Positions 34,122-40,148 of a stretch of 40,148 nucleotides of DNA are shown here, in pieces; within the stretch, counting starts at the first letter, position 1; each line of letters opens with the position of its first letter. Origin of the DNA: Geobacillus proteiniphilus (lineage in GTDB: Bacteria > Bacillota > Bacilli > Bacillales > Anoxybacillaceae). The notes beneath the pieces were generated by a model, which made no database searches, was not told the DNA's origin, and saw nothing but the letters and a program-made list of their open reading frames with translations. The DNA is taken from NCBI RefSeq assembly GCF_001908025.1, contig NZ_MQMG01000034.1:1-40148 (forward strand). Direction: 5' to 3'. Made by a program: the position numbers and the translations under genes.

Positions 34122-34491
34122 CTTGCTCACCCGTGTCAGGCTGGGAAAGCAGCAATTCATCGATATTGACCCCTAATTTTTGTGCGTAAATCGGATCGAG
34201 CGCATGCTCTGCGTCGATGAAAGCTGCTTGCCCGCCCCGCTTTTGCACTTCAGCGATCGCGTGAAGGGCAACGGTCGTTTTCCCGGACGATTCCGGGCCG
34301 TAAATTTCCACAATCCGCCCGCGCGGATAGCCGCCGACGCCTAACGCGATGTCGAGCGCCAGCGAACCGCTCGGCACGACCGACACTTTGCGGTCGACTT
34401 GCTCGCCGAGCTTCATGATGGCCCCCTTGCCAAACTGTCGTTCAATTTGTTTTAATGCCTGCTCCAATGCAGCTTGACGATCTTGGTTCAC
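34122..34491 (-). CDS. recA: RecA recombinase, exon 1 (N-terminal part)
   Basis: RecA forms ATP-dependent filaments on single-stranded DNA, drives strand exchange and triggers LexA cleavage. Exon 1 encodes residues 1-123 plus the first base of codon 124. It contains the Walker A motif GPESSGKT (65-72) and the catalytic Glu95 in DAEHALD, and ends at SQPDTGEQ. The start is GTG 34491 with AAGGAGG nine bases upstream. Without splicing, translation would run seven codons into the intron and stop at 34093, giving an inactive fragment. A SigA promoter and an SOS-like box lie directly upstream, and cinA precedes it as in other bacilli. Confidence 0.95.
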
Positions 34492-34524
34492 TAACCTACT
34501 CCTCCTTATTCTAGGACTACTTAT

Positions 34525-34553
34525 ACTATACCGCGTTTTGCGGCCATTGCCAA
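34525..34553 (-). promoter_or_regulatory. SigA promoter of recA
   Basis: TTGGCA (34553-34548), 17 bases, TATAGT (34530-34525): one mismatch from consensus in each hexamer. It is 34 bp upstream of the GTG start. Confidence 0.8.
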
Positions 34554-34555
34554 GC

Positions 34556-34581
34556 AAAAAACGAACGTCCATTCGTTTTTT
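34556..34581 (-). terminator. Hairpin between cinA and recA, containing an SOS-like box
   Basis: A perfect 10-bp AT-rich stem (34556-34565 with 34572-34581) ends in six T, as expected of a weak terminator for cinA. The central 14 bp (34562-34575; minus strand CGAATGGACGTTCG) match the Bacillus LexA consensus CGAACRNRYGTTYC at 12 of 14 positions. The box lies just upstream of the recA -35, so it may serve for LexA control of recA as well as for termination. Confidence 0.65.
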
Positions 34582-34669
34582 CAGTGGAGAAACTAGCAAC
34601 AATCGCCATACTCATGCGGTGGAAAAAAACGATGTGCGGTGGAGAATGTTCAAGGAAGGGGGCGGCCGA

Positions 34670-35914
34670 TCAGCAGTCGGCCGCGAGCATCTCAAGCAGA
34701 AAAAAGCAGCCGTATTTGGCGGTGCGGATGCGAATGGCATCACGCGTGCCGGACAACGTCAGACGGTGGACGGTCGCATTGCGCCCGCGGACGGCGATGC
34801 CGATATACACGGTGCCGGGGGGGTGGCCCTCAAGCGGATCGGGGCCGGCGACGCCGGTGAAGCTGATGCCGATATCCGCATCGCACATCGCGCGGACGTT
34901 TTCAGCAAGCAGGCGAGCGCACGGCTCGCTCACCGCCCCTTCCGCCTCAAGCAGTGGGCGCGGTACGCCAAGCACTTGTTCTTTCACGCCGTTTGTGTAG
35001 CAGACGACACCGCCCTGTACGACTTGCGATGCGCCGGGGACGGCGGTGAGCTGTTCGAGGAAAAGGCCGCCGGTCAAGCTTTCGGCCGACGCGATCGTCC
35101 ATCCTTTTTCTTTTAACCGCTCGAGCGTCTTCATAAACAACGTTTCGTCGTTATATCCGTAGCAGTAGCGGCCGACGCGCGCCAAAATGGCCGCTTCCAC
35201 TTCGTCAAGAAGCCGCTTCGCCTCCGCTTCATCCTGGTGCTTCGCCGTCAGACGGAGCGTCACTTCACCGTCGCCGGCCAGCGGCGCGATCGTCGGGTTC
35301 GACTGGGCGTCGATCAAATCAGCAATCGCCGTCTCGAGCGCTGATTCGCCGATGCCGAAAAAGCGGAGCACGCGCGACTCGATGCGCTCGGAAAGCGAAA
35401 ACGTGCGGCGCAAAAAGACGCTTCCGTATTTTGTGAACATCGGCCGCATTTCTTTCGGCGGCCCGGGCAGCAGCATGTACGTAATGCCTTCTGCCACAAG
35501 CGCCATCCCTGGCGCCATGCCGTGCTCGTTTTTCAGCACCGTCGATCCTTCCAAGACAAGCGCCTGCTTTTTATTGTTTTCCGTCATCGGCCGGTTTGTG
35601 CGGGCAAAATACGCCTCAATCGCTCGGAGCGCTTCCTCGTCGATCATGAGCCGGCGGTCAAGCAAACGGGCGATCGTCTCCTTCGTTAAATCGTCTTTCG
35701 TCGGGCCGAGGCCGCCGGTGAAAATGATGAGGTTCGCTCTCGTTTGCGCCGTTTTCACCGCCTGCTCGAGGCGGCCGGCGTTGTCGCCGACGACGGTATG
35801 GAAATAGACGTTAATGCCAAGCATCGCCAGCTGTTGCGACAAAAACTGGGCGTTCGTATTGGCGATTTGCCCGAGCAACAGCTCGGAGCCAACGGCAATG
35901 ATCTCCGCGTTCAA
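34670..35914 (-). CDS. cinA: CinA-family competence/damage-inducible protein
   Basis: A 414-residue protein. The N-terminal molybdopterin-binding-like domain ([42 protein letters not shown]) has ADP-ribose pyrophosphatase activity in characterised members. The C-terminal domain is nicotinamide-nucleotide amidase-like ([31 protein letters not shown]). It is linked to pyridine-nucleotide salvage and, in some species, to competence with RecA. The TTG start at 35914 is chosen for its AAAGGGGGAGAAGG; the 36-codon longer reading overlaps pgsA and is rejected. It lies 26 bp after pgsA and 178 bp before recA. Confidence 0.94.
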   Translation of the reverse strand: MNAEIIAVGSELLLGQIANTNAQFLSQQLAMLGINVYFHTVVGDNAGRLEQAVKTAQTRANLIIFTGGLGPTKDDLTKETIARLLDRRLMIDEEALRAIEAYFARTNRPMTENNKKQALVLEGSTVLKNEHGMAPGMALVAEGITYMLLPGPPKEMRPMFTKYGSVFLRRTFSLSERIESRVLRFFGIGESALETAIADLIDAQSNPTIAPLAGDGEVTLRLTAKHQDEAEAKRLLDEVEAAILARVGRYCYGYNDETLFMKTLERLKEKGWTIASAESLTGGLFLEQLTAVPGASQVVQGGVVCYTNGVKEQVLGVPRPLLEAEGAVSEPCARLLAENVRAMCDADIGISFTGVAGPDPLEGHPPGTVYIGIAVRGRNATVHRLTLSGTRDAIRIRTAKYGCFFLLEMLAADC

Positions 35915-35940
35915 CGAACCTTCTCCCCCTTTCCGGCCGG

Positions 35941-36522
35941 CTATTTCGAATGGGAAAACGCATGTCTGTTTTTCGCAAAATAATCCCAGCCGGACCAAAT
36001 CGTGAAAATGACCGCCACCCACAGCGCCAATTCAGCGAACGGAAACGAAATGAGCGAGAATGGGAAGTTATGTAACAATAAAGCGGAAATGGCGACAATT
36101 TGCGTCCATGTCTTGATTTTGCCAAGCATGTTGGCAGCGACGACTTCCCCCTCGCCGGCAAGCACCAACCGCAGACCGGTGACGGCAAACTCGCGGCTGA
36201 TGATGACAATCACCATCCACGCCGGAACGGCCCCGAGCTCGACAAGCACGATAAGCGCCGCCGACACAAGCAATTTATCGGCAAGCGGATCTAAAAATTT
36301 CCCTAAATTCGTCACCAACCCGTATTTGCGGGCATAGTAGCCATCGATCCAGTCGGTCGCTGAGGCGATGATGAAAATGAGCGCGCCGGCAAGATGGGCA
36401 ACCGGAAGCTCTGTCCCGTCGATTTGGATGCTTCCCCACCCGAACGGAACGAGCATCACGATCAAGAAAAACGGGATGAGCATAATGCGCGCTACCGTAA
36501 TTTTATTCGGCAAGTTCACCAC
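35941..36522 (-). CDS. pgsA: CDP-diacylglycerol-glycerol-3-phosphate 3-phosphatidyltransferase
   Basis: A 193-residue integral membrane enzyme making phosphatidylglycerophosphate, the committed step to phosphatidylglycerol and cardiolipin. The CDP-alcohol phosphotransferase signature D-x2-D-G-x2-A-R-x8-G-x3-D-x3-D is complete in [12 protein letters not shown] followed by [11 protein letters not shown]. Several hydrophobic helices surround it. The ATG at 36522 follows a GGAGGTATTTGT-type ribosome site. A G+C-rich hairpin (36566-36595) lies in the 78-bp gap after ymfM, with only a short T-run, so transcription may read through. Confidence 0.96.
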   Translation of the reverse strand: MVNLPNKITVARIMLIPFFLIVMLVPFGWGSIQIDGTELPVAHLAGALIFIIASATDWIDGYYARKYGLVTNLGKFLDPLADKLLVSAALIVLVELGAVPAWMVIVIISREFAVTGLRLVLAGEGEVVAANMLGKIKTWTQIVAISALLLHNFPFSLISFPFAELALWVAVIFTIWSGWDYFAKNRHAFSHSK

Positions 36523-36600
36523 AAATACCTCCGCTCATTCAACATAGTTCAGTCCGTGCGAAAAGCAGGCGCCTTCCTGGCGGAAAAGCGCCCTGTTCCA

Positions 36601-37491
36601 TCATTTCTTCAAAATGAAATGCAGCTTTTGGTATACTTCCTCTTTCGGTGCGAACGGATAGGCAAACGGCTGGCCGTTCACTTTCATCTCGACATCGAGC
36701 GTGCGCCCGATTTTCACCCATACTTCGCTTTCGGCCGACAGATCGAACATTTTCGTCTGCCCGTTTGTCAAGTTGCCGCGGTAAAACGTATGGCCTTTCG
36801 TATTGTATACTTCGACCCATGACGTTCCTTTGGATGAAAGCTCGATGGAAAACATGCCGGGGGTGACGACTTCAATCGTCGCCGTGTTGCCGCTTTTTTC
36901 CGTTACATTCAACGCCGCAGCTGGTGCGGCCGGTTTTTCTTCTTCAGCGGCCGGAGCCGGTTGCTCAGCTTCTGGTCCTTTCTTTTCTTCCGCTTTCTTC
37001 GCTTCCTCTTTTTCTTTCGCCTGCTCAAGCGGCGAATGTTTCGGCTTTTCGACCTCCGCTGTTTTTGGGCTTGTCTTTGTCGGCGGCTCATTTGCGGTGC
37101 CGCGCTGGAGCAGCACCCAAACGAGGACAGCCACCCCGATGACGACCACCGCGACAATCACTTTCGGCAGCCAATCGAGCCATTTCGCCCCCTCGGCAGA
37201 CAGTTGCTGGCGCGTCTTCACGCGCGACAGCGTCTGCGGAATGTCATCTTGATAAGACTGGGGAATGTCCTGTTTATACTGTTCAAACAGCTCATCCGGA
37301 TCAAGTCCGACCGCTTCGGCATATTGCCGGATGAAGGCACGCACATAAAAATTTCCAGGCATGATGGCATAGTTGCCTTCTTCGATGCCGATCAAATACC
37401 GCTTTTGAATTTTCGTCATCTCCTGCAGCTCGTCCAAACTCATATTTTTTTCTTCCCGTGCTTCCCGCAAACGTTTTCCTAGTTCCGTCAA
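36601..37491 (-). CDS. ymfM: RodZ-like helix-turn-helix membrane protein (YmfM)
   Basis: A 296-residue cytoskeleton-associated protein of the RodZ family, which links MreB to the membrane and cell-wall elongation. The cytoplasmic helix-turn-helix domain (about residues 5-70, LGKRLREAREEKNMSLDELQ) is followed by a basic linker, one transmembrane helix at about 109-128 (VIVAVVVIGVAVLVWVLL), and a low-complexity Lys/Glu/Pro/Ala stretch at about 130-190. The C-terminal DUF4115 beta domain (IEVVTPGMFSIELSSKGTSW) closes the protein. The ATG at 37491 is 27 bp after ymfK. Confidence 0.92.
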   Translation of the reverse strand: MTELGKRLREAREEKNMSLDELQEMTKIQKRYLIGIEEGNYAIMPGNFYVRAFIRQYAEAVGLDPDELFEQYKQDIPQSYQDDIPQTLSRVKTRQQLSAEGAKWLDWLPKVIVAVVVIGVAVLVWVLLQRGTANEPPTKTSPKTAEVEKPKHSPLEQAKEKEEAKKAEEKKGPEAEQPAPAAEEEKPAAPAAALNVTEKSGNTATIEVVTPGMFSIELSSKGTSWVEVYNTKGHTFYRGNLTNGQTKMFDLSAESEVWVKIGRTLDVEMKVNGQPFAYPFAPKEEVYQKLHFILKK

Positions 37492-37518
37492 CGGCCAACA
37501 CCTTCCACTTTTTTTAAA

Positions 37519-38310
37519 TTAAAACCCAAATTCGGAAAACCCATCATCGCCCAACAATGACGGGCGGTCAATCGCTTCGTAGGAAATATCTTCGTCCGGT
37601 TCATGGCGCAGCTCAATAATATAATCAAAATCATCGAGCGTGTATTCCGTATGGCGAACAAACATGTCCGGATGCTCGACGACTTTCGTCGCCTCAAGGC
37701 GCATGAGCTCACGGATGAGCTGCCAGTGCTGCTCATTCCCGCGGCGCGTTGAGACGATGCCGTCGACAATGAAAATGTTGTCCTCGCTATACTCATCTTC
37801 CATCAACTGCGTGCGAACCGTCTGTTTAATCAGCGTCGATGAAACAAACAGCCATCGTTTGTTGGCGCACACGCTGGCGGCGACGATCGACTCTGTCTTG
37901 CCAACGCGCGGCATCCCGCGGATGCCGATTAGCTTATGCCCTTTTTCTTTAAAAAGTTCCGCCATAAAATCGACAAGCAGTCCAAGTTCATCCCGGACGA
38001 AGCGGAACGTTTTTTTGTCATCGGCATCGCGCTGGATGTAGCGGCCGTGGCGGACGGCGAGGCGGTCGAGCAGCTTCGGTTGGCGCAGCTTCGTCACCGT
38101 AATGTTGTCCATCGTCCGCAAGATTGTCGCCAGCCGTTCAATTTGCTCATTATTGTCGCACAAAAGCAACATGCCGCGACGCGAATCCCGGACACCGTTG
38201 ATCGTCACGATGTTAATGGACAACATGCCGAGCAGCGAAGCAACGTCGCCGAGCAACCCCGGGCGGTTGACATGAATTTCATATTCCAAATACCATTCCT
38301 GCTTGCCCAT
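37519..38310 (-). CDS. ymfK: YmfK, ACT-like domain fused to a P-loop region (DUF3388)
   Basis: A 263-residue protein of unknown function conserved next to ymfJ in Bacillus. The first 80 residues look like an ACT domain (HVNRPGLLGDVASLLGML, then ITINGVRDSRRG). Around residue 130 GIRGMPRVGKTES fits a Walker A P-loop (GxxxxGKT), followed by hydrophobic strands (RWLFVSS; NIFIVDGIVS, a possible Walker B). The arrangement suggests a ligand-sensing NTPase, but no activity is known to me. The ATG at 38310 has GGGAGGAG upstream; the ymfJ terminator separates it from ymfJ. Confidence 0.88.
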   Translation of the reverse strand: MGKQEWYLEYEIHVNRPGLLGDVASLLGMLSINIVTINGVRDSRRGMLLLCDNNEQIERLATILRTMDNITVTKLRQPKLLDRLAVRHGRYIQRDADDKKTFRFVRDELGLLVDFMAELFKEKGHKLIGIRGMPRVGKTESIVAASVCANKRWLFVSSTLIKQTVRTQLMEDEYSEDNIFIVDGIVSTRRGNEQHWQLIRELMRLEATKVVEHPDMFVRHTEYTLDDFDYIIELRHEPDEDISYEAIDRPSLLGDDGFSEFGF

Positions 38311-38403
38311 CCCGTCTCCTCCCTTGCCGGTGTCCGCACAAGCGCCTTATGCTAAATTCATACTACTATAATTGTAAATGGAAAAGCAACCGAAAAGGAG
38401 GAA

Positions 38404-38431
38404 GAAAAAAGAGAGGGAGCCCCCTCTCTTT
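38404..38431 (-). terminator. Terminator of ymfJ
   Basis: A perfect 10-bp stem (38408-38417 with 38422-38431) is followed by T residues on the minus strand, 10 bp after the ymfJ stop. Confidence 0.9.
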
Positions 38432-38441
38432 TTCCGGGTGA

Positions 38442-38690
38442 TTATTGTTGTTGGACCAGTTTGACCATCATGTTGGCAAGGGCGTGCTGCTCTTTTTCAT
38501 CCGCAACACTCCAAAGGTCAGCGAGCACCCGTTCTTCCGGGTTTTTCGGATCGACGTGTTTCGCCAAATAGTCTCCGATTTGATAGGCGACGTCTGTGAT
38601 CACTTGCTGGGTTAGTCCTTGTTGCTGCGCTTGCTGCAAACGTTCCGCCAAAAAGTCTTTCCATTGTTCAAAGTTATCCAATACCGACAT
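38442..38690 (-). CDS. ymfJ: YmfJ, DUF3243 family
   Basis: An 82-residue acidic helical protein of unknown function, conserved in Bacillus at this place. It begins VLDNFEQWKDFLAERLQQA and ends in a Lys/Gln-rich helix, with VDPKNPEERVLADLWSVAD as the most recognisable segment. No catalytic motif or membrane segment is visible. The ATG at 38690 has AGGAGG upstream. It is 62 bp after ymfI. Confidence 0.88.
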   Translation of the reverse strand: MSVLDNFEQWKDFLAERLQQAQQQGLTQQVITDVAYQIGDYLAKHVDPKNPEERVLADLWSVADEKEQHALANMMVKLVQQQ

Positions 38691-38752
38691 GTCAATCCCT
38701 CCTTGTTGAATGTTTCAAGGATAGTTTGCCTGCCGAACCGGAAAATATACGT

Positions 38753-39469
38753 TCAACAATACCAGCCGCCGTTGACGGAAATGACTTGGCCGGTGATATA
38801 CGAAGCGGCATCAGACAGCAAAAACGCCACCGTTTCCGCCACCTCATCCGGGGTGCCGAGCCGGCCGGCTGGAATTTCGTCAGTGAGCGCTTCTAGCTCC
38901 TCGGGACGAAACACCCGCAGCATATCGGTATCAATCGCCCCCGGTGCAACAGCGTTGACGCGAATGCCGCTTGGGGCAAGCTCCTTGGCGAGCGCCTTGG
39001 CAAACGCGTTCTGCCCTCCCTTTGTCATCGAATACACCGCCTCGCACGAAGCGCCGCACAATCCCCAAATCGAGGAAATGAACACAATATGACCGCGCTT
39101 TCTCGCCACCATTGATGGGATCAGCCGTTTGATGAGCAGCGCCGGGCTTGTCATGTGAAGCCGCACCATCCGCTCGATTAATTCATCGTTCATGTCGGTC
39201 AACAACCCATAATAGCTCGCTCCGCTGTTATAAATGATGACGTCCACCGGACGGTTGATTTGCGCAAGCAGCCGATCGACCCCATCCGGCGCCGACAAAT
39301 CGGCCTCAATCGGCACAATATGCACATCGTTAAGCTCTTCTTTCAGCGCTTCAACAGGCGCCCGTCGCCGATAGTAATGAAGAAAAAGTCCGTATCCCTC
39401 CCGAGCGAGCACACGGGCGATGCTTTGTCCGATGCCTCCAGAGGCTCCAGTGATCAAGGCGTAGCGCAT
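38753..39469 (-). CDS. ymfI: Short-chain dehydrogenase/reductase (YmfI, FabG-like)
   Basis: A 238-residue NAD(P)-dependent oxidoreductase of the classical SDR type. The nucleotide-binding TGASGGIG is near the N-terminus, and IIYNSGASYYG stands in place of the usual NNAG. The catalytic Ser (FISSIWG) and YSMTKGG (Tyr-x3-Lys) are intact, and the C-terminus ITGQVISVNGGW is FabG-like. The substrate is unknown. The ATG at 39469 has GAGAGG upstream. A GTG at 39499 would extend it into the IS element and is rejected. The element ends only about 26 bp before the start, so the original upstream region has been displaced. Confidence 0.92.
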   Translation of the reverse strand: MRYALITGASGGIGQSIARVLAREGYGLFLHYYRRRAPVEALKEELNDVHIVPIEADLSAPDGVDRLLAQINRPVDVIIYNSGASYYGLLTDMNDELIERMVRLHMTSPALLIKRLIPSMVARKRGHIVFISSIWGLCGASCEAVYSMTKGGQNAFAKALAKELAPSGIRVNAVAPGAIDTDMLRVFRPEELEALTDEIPAGRLGTPDEVAETVAFLLSDAASYITGQVISVNGGWYC

Positions 39470-39495
39470 GAAACCATCCTCTCTTTTTTGCCTTG

Positions 39496-39653
39496 ACACT
39501 CCACACGCCTAAAGGCGTGGGATTCTTGGGTCGTTTGCGCCCTCATCCATTTCTGGTTCGGACAACGCCCAAGTTCAGGGGTGTGTCATCACCCCGTCCC
39601 ATCGGGTTAAGATGTACCCCGATGGGCGGCGCACCTGTGACCAGTGCGCTAGG
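39496..39653 (-). ncRNA. Candidate omega-RNA (TnpB guide scaffold)
   Basis: In TnpB systems the guide RNA scaffold covers the tnpB 3' end and the right end, and the guide is the adjoining host sequence. Here the 158 bp after the tnpB stop fold into a 6-bp stem GCGCAC/GTGCGC (39629-39634 with 39644-39649), a perfect 9-bp stem (39598-39606 with 39618-39626) and the terminal hairpin (39504-39519). The guide would start at about 39495 and read into the ymfI ribosome site. The exact ends are inferred. Confidence 0.55.
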
Positions 39654-40148
39654 TTAGGCGGCGAAGCCTGAAATCGCTTTGGCGATGTTGATCGCGCCAT
39701 TCAAGTCAGCGTGGAGAGTGTATCCGCACTTTTGGCATCGGAAGCGGATGCCGTTTCGGTTCGCTTTCTCTCGATGCCCGCATCGGCATGTTTGGCTTGT
39801 ATAGGTCGGCTTCACCCACTCCACCCGAATGCCCGCCATTTCCGCTTTATAGGCAATCATCGTTTGCAATTGATGAAACGACCAGGAATGAAGGCTTCGT
39901 CCTGCTTCTTTGGCCGATGTTGCCCGTTTTCGAATCCCCGTCAACTCTTCCATCCGAATCACGCCAACACCGTTGGCAAGGGCAAAACGGACGATTTGAC
40001 GGCTGATTTTATGGTTTATATCCTTCATCCAGCGGGACTCTTTACGGCCGATTTTGCGAATCATATGGAGCTTCTTGGCTTTGCCCAACGTTCGCCGCAA
40101 AGCCGCATATCGTCGGCGAATGAAGGCGCATCGGTTCCCTTTGAAAAA
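39654..40148 (-). CDS. tnpB: TnpB (IS605 OrfB), C-terminal half, cut by window edge
   Basis: The last 164 codons of a TnpB-type RNA-guided nuclease; the start lies beyond the right edge. The second RuvC motif (GVIRMEELTGI, catalytic Glu), the zinc-finger (TCRCGHRE, then FRCQKCGY) and the third RuvC motif (LHADLNGAINIAK, catalytic Asp) are intact. The basic helix FIRRRYAALRRTLGKAKK precedes them. Nothing in this half is broken, so the copy may be active. A TTG inside the frame at 40100 is not the true start. Confidence 0.9.
   Translation of the reverse strand, partial: FFKGNRCAFIRRRYAALRRTLGKAKKLHMIRKIGRKESRWMKDINHKISRQIVRFALANGVGVIRMEELTGIRKRATSAKEAGRSLHSWSFHQLQTMIAYKAEMAGIRVEWVKPTYTSQTCRCGHREKANRNGIRFRCQKCGYTLHADLNGAINIAKAISGFAA

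Larger units (their letters stand above)
39496..40148 (-). mobile_element. IS200/IS605-type element, 3' (right-end) portion
   Basis: This is the tnpB 3' half plus a structured right end, running off the right edge of the window. The end is placed near 39496, just after a CACGCC-TAAA-GGCGTG terminal hairpin (39504-39519). It is inserted between ymfI and whatever precedes it; in B. subtilis that is ymfH. No tnpA is visible in this part. Confidence 0.8.

Noticed and set aside
36561-36595. Hairpin between ymfM and pgsA as a terminator
   Set aside because: The stem has a bulge and the T-run is only four bases; the genes are probably read through, so it is mentioned only under pgsA.
1-40148. CRISPR arrays, tRNA and rRNA genes
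   Set aside because: No regularly spaced repeats, cloverleaf-like segments with a conserved T-arm, or rRNA-like stretches were seen on either strand.

Overview
The window is a block of Firmicutes chromosome, almost certainly from Geobacillus (G. kaustophilus / G. thermoleovorans lineage). The gene order ymfI-ymfJ-ymfK-ymfM-pgsA-cinA-recA-rny-ymdB-spoVS ... miaB-ymcA-cotE-mutS-mutL ... miaA-hfq-spoVK follows Bacillus subtilis. GC-rich codon use, several GTG/TTG starts, sporulation genes and IS605-type debris fit a thermophilic spore former. Every gene I accept lies on the minus strand, so transcription runs from high to low coordinates.

From the right edge: an IS200/IS605-type element (tnpB 3' half plus a candidate omega-RNA region, 39496-40148) abuts the start of ymfI. 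Then come ymfJ, the ACT/P-loop protein YmfK, the RodZ-like YmfM, pgsA and cinA. recA is split by a 1399-nt group II intron (32723-34121). Joining 34491-34122 to 32722-32049 restores a 347-residue RecA. The intron's own protein gene has lost its reverse-transcriptase/maturase core and survives as an N-terminal stub and a C-terminal HNH remnant. Next are rny, ymdB, spoVS, an M19 dipeptidase, a two-subunit 2-oxoacid:ferredoxin oxidoreductase, miaB-ricA, cotE and mutS-mutL.

Between mutL and miaA lie a LysM-NlpC/P60 cell-wall hydrolase with a WalR-type box upstream, an MFS exporter and a chemoreceptor behind a SigD-type promoter. miaA-hfq and spoVK follow. IS605-like ends and hairpins are scattered around these genes: a 28-bp exact inverted repeat at 9414/12401 and a hairpin array at 11973-12036. 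The region 1554-9178 is a tight six-gene fatty-acid catabolism operon: two acyl-CoA synthetases, an LCAD-like dehydrogenase, a class III CoA-transferase, a 3-hydroxyacyl-CoA dehydrogenase and a thiolase. The left edge has a Uma2-family gene, a permease cut off after 35 codons by an IS605-type element, and that element's tnpB, itself frameshifted by a 22-bp tandem duplication.

The most notable content is the intron-split recA with a maturase-deleted intron, the traces of tnpB-type elements in several stages of decay, and readable regulatory sites (SigH, SigE, SigD and WalR motifs, an SOS-like box, and a palindrome on the rny start site). I found no tRNA, rRNA or CRISPR array.
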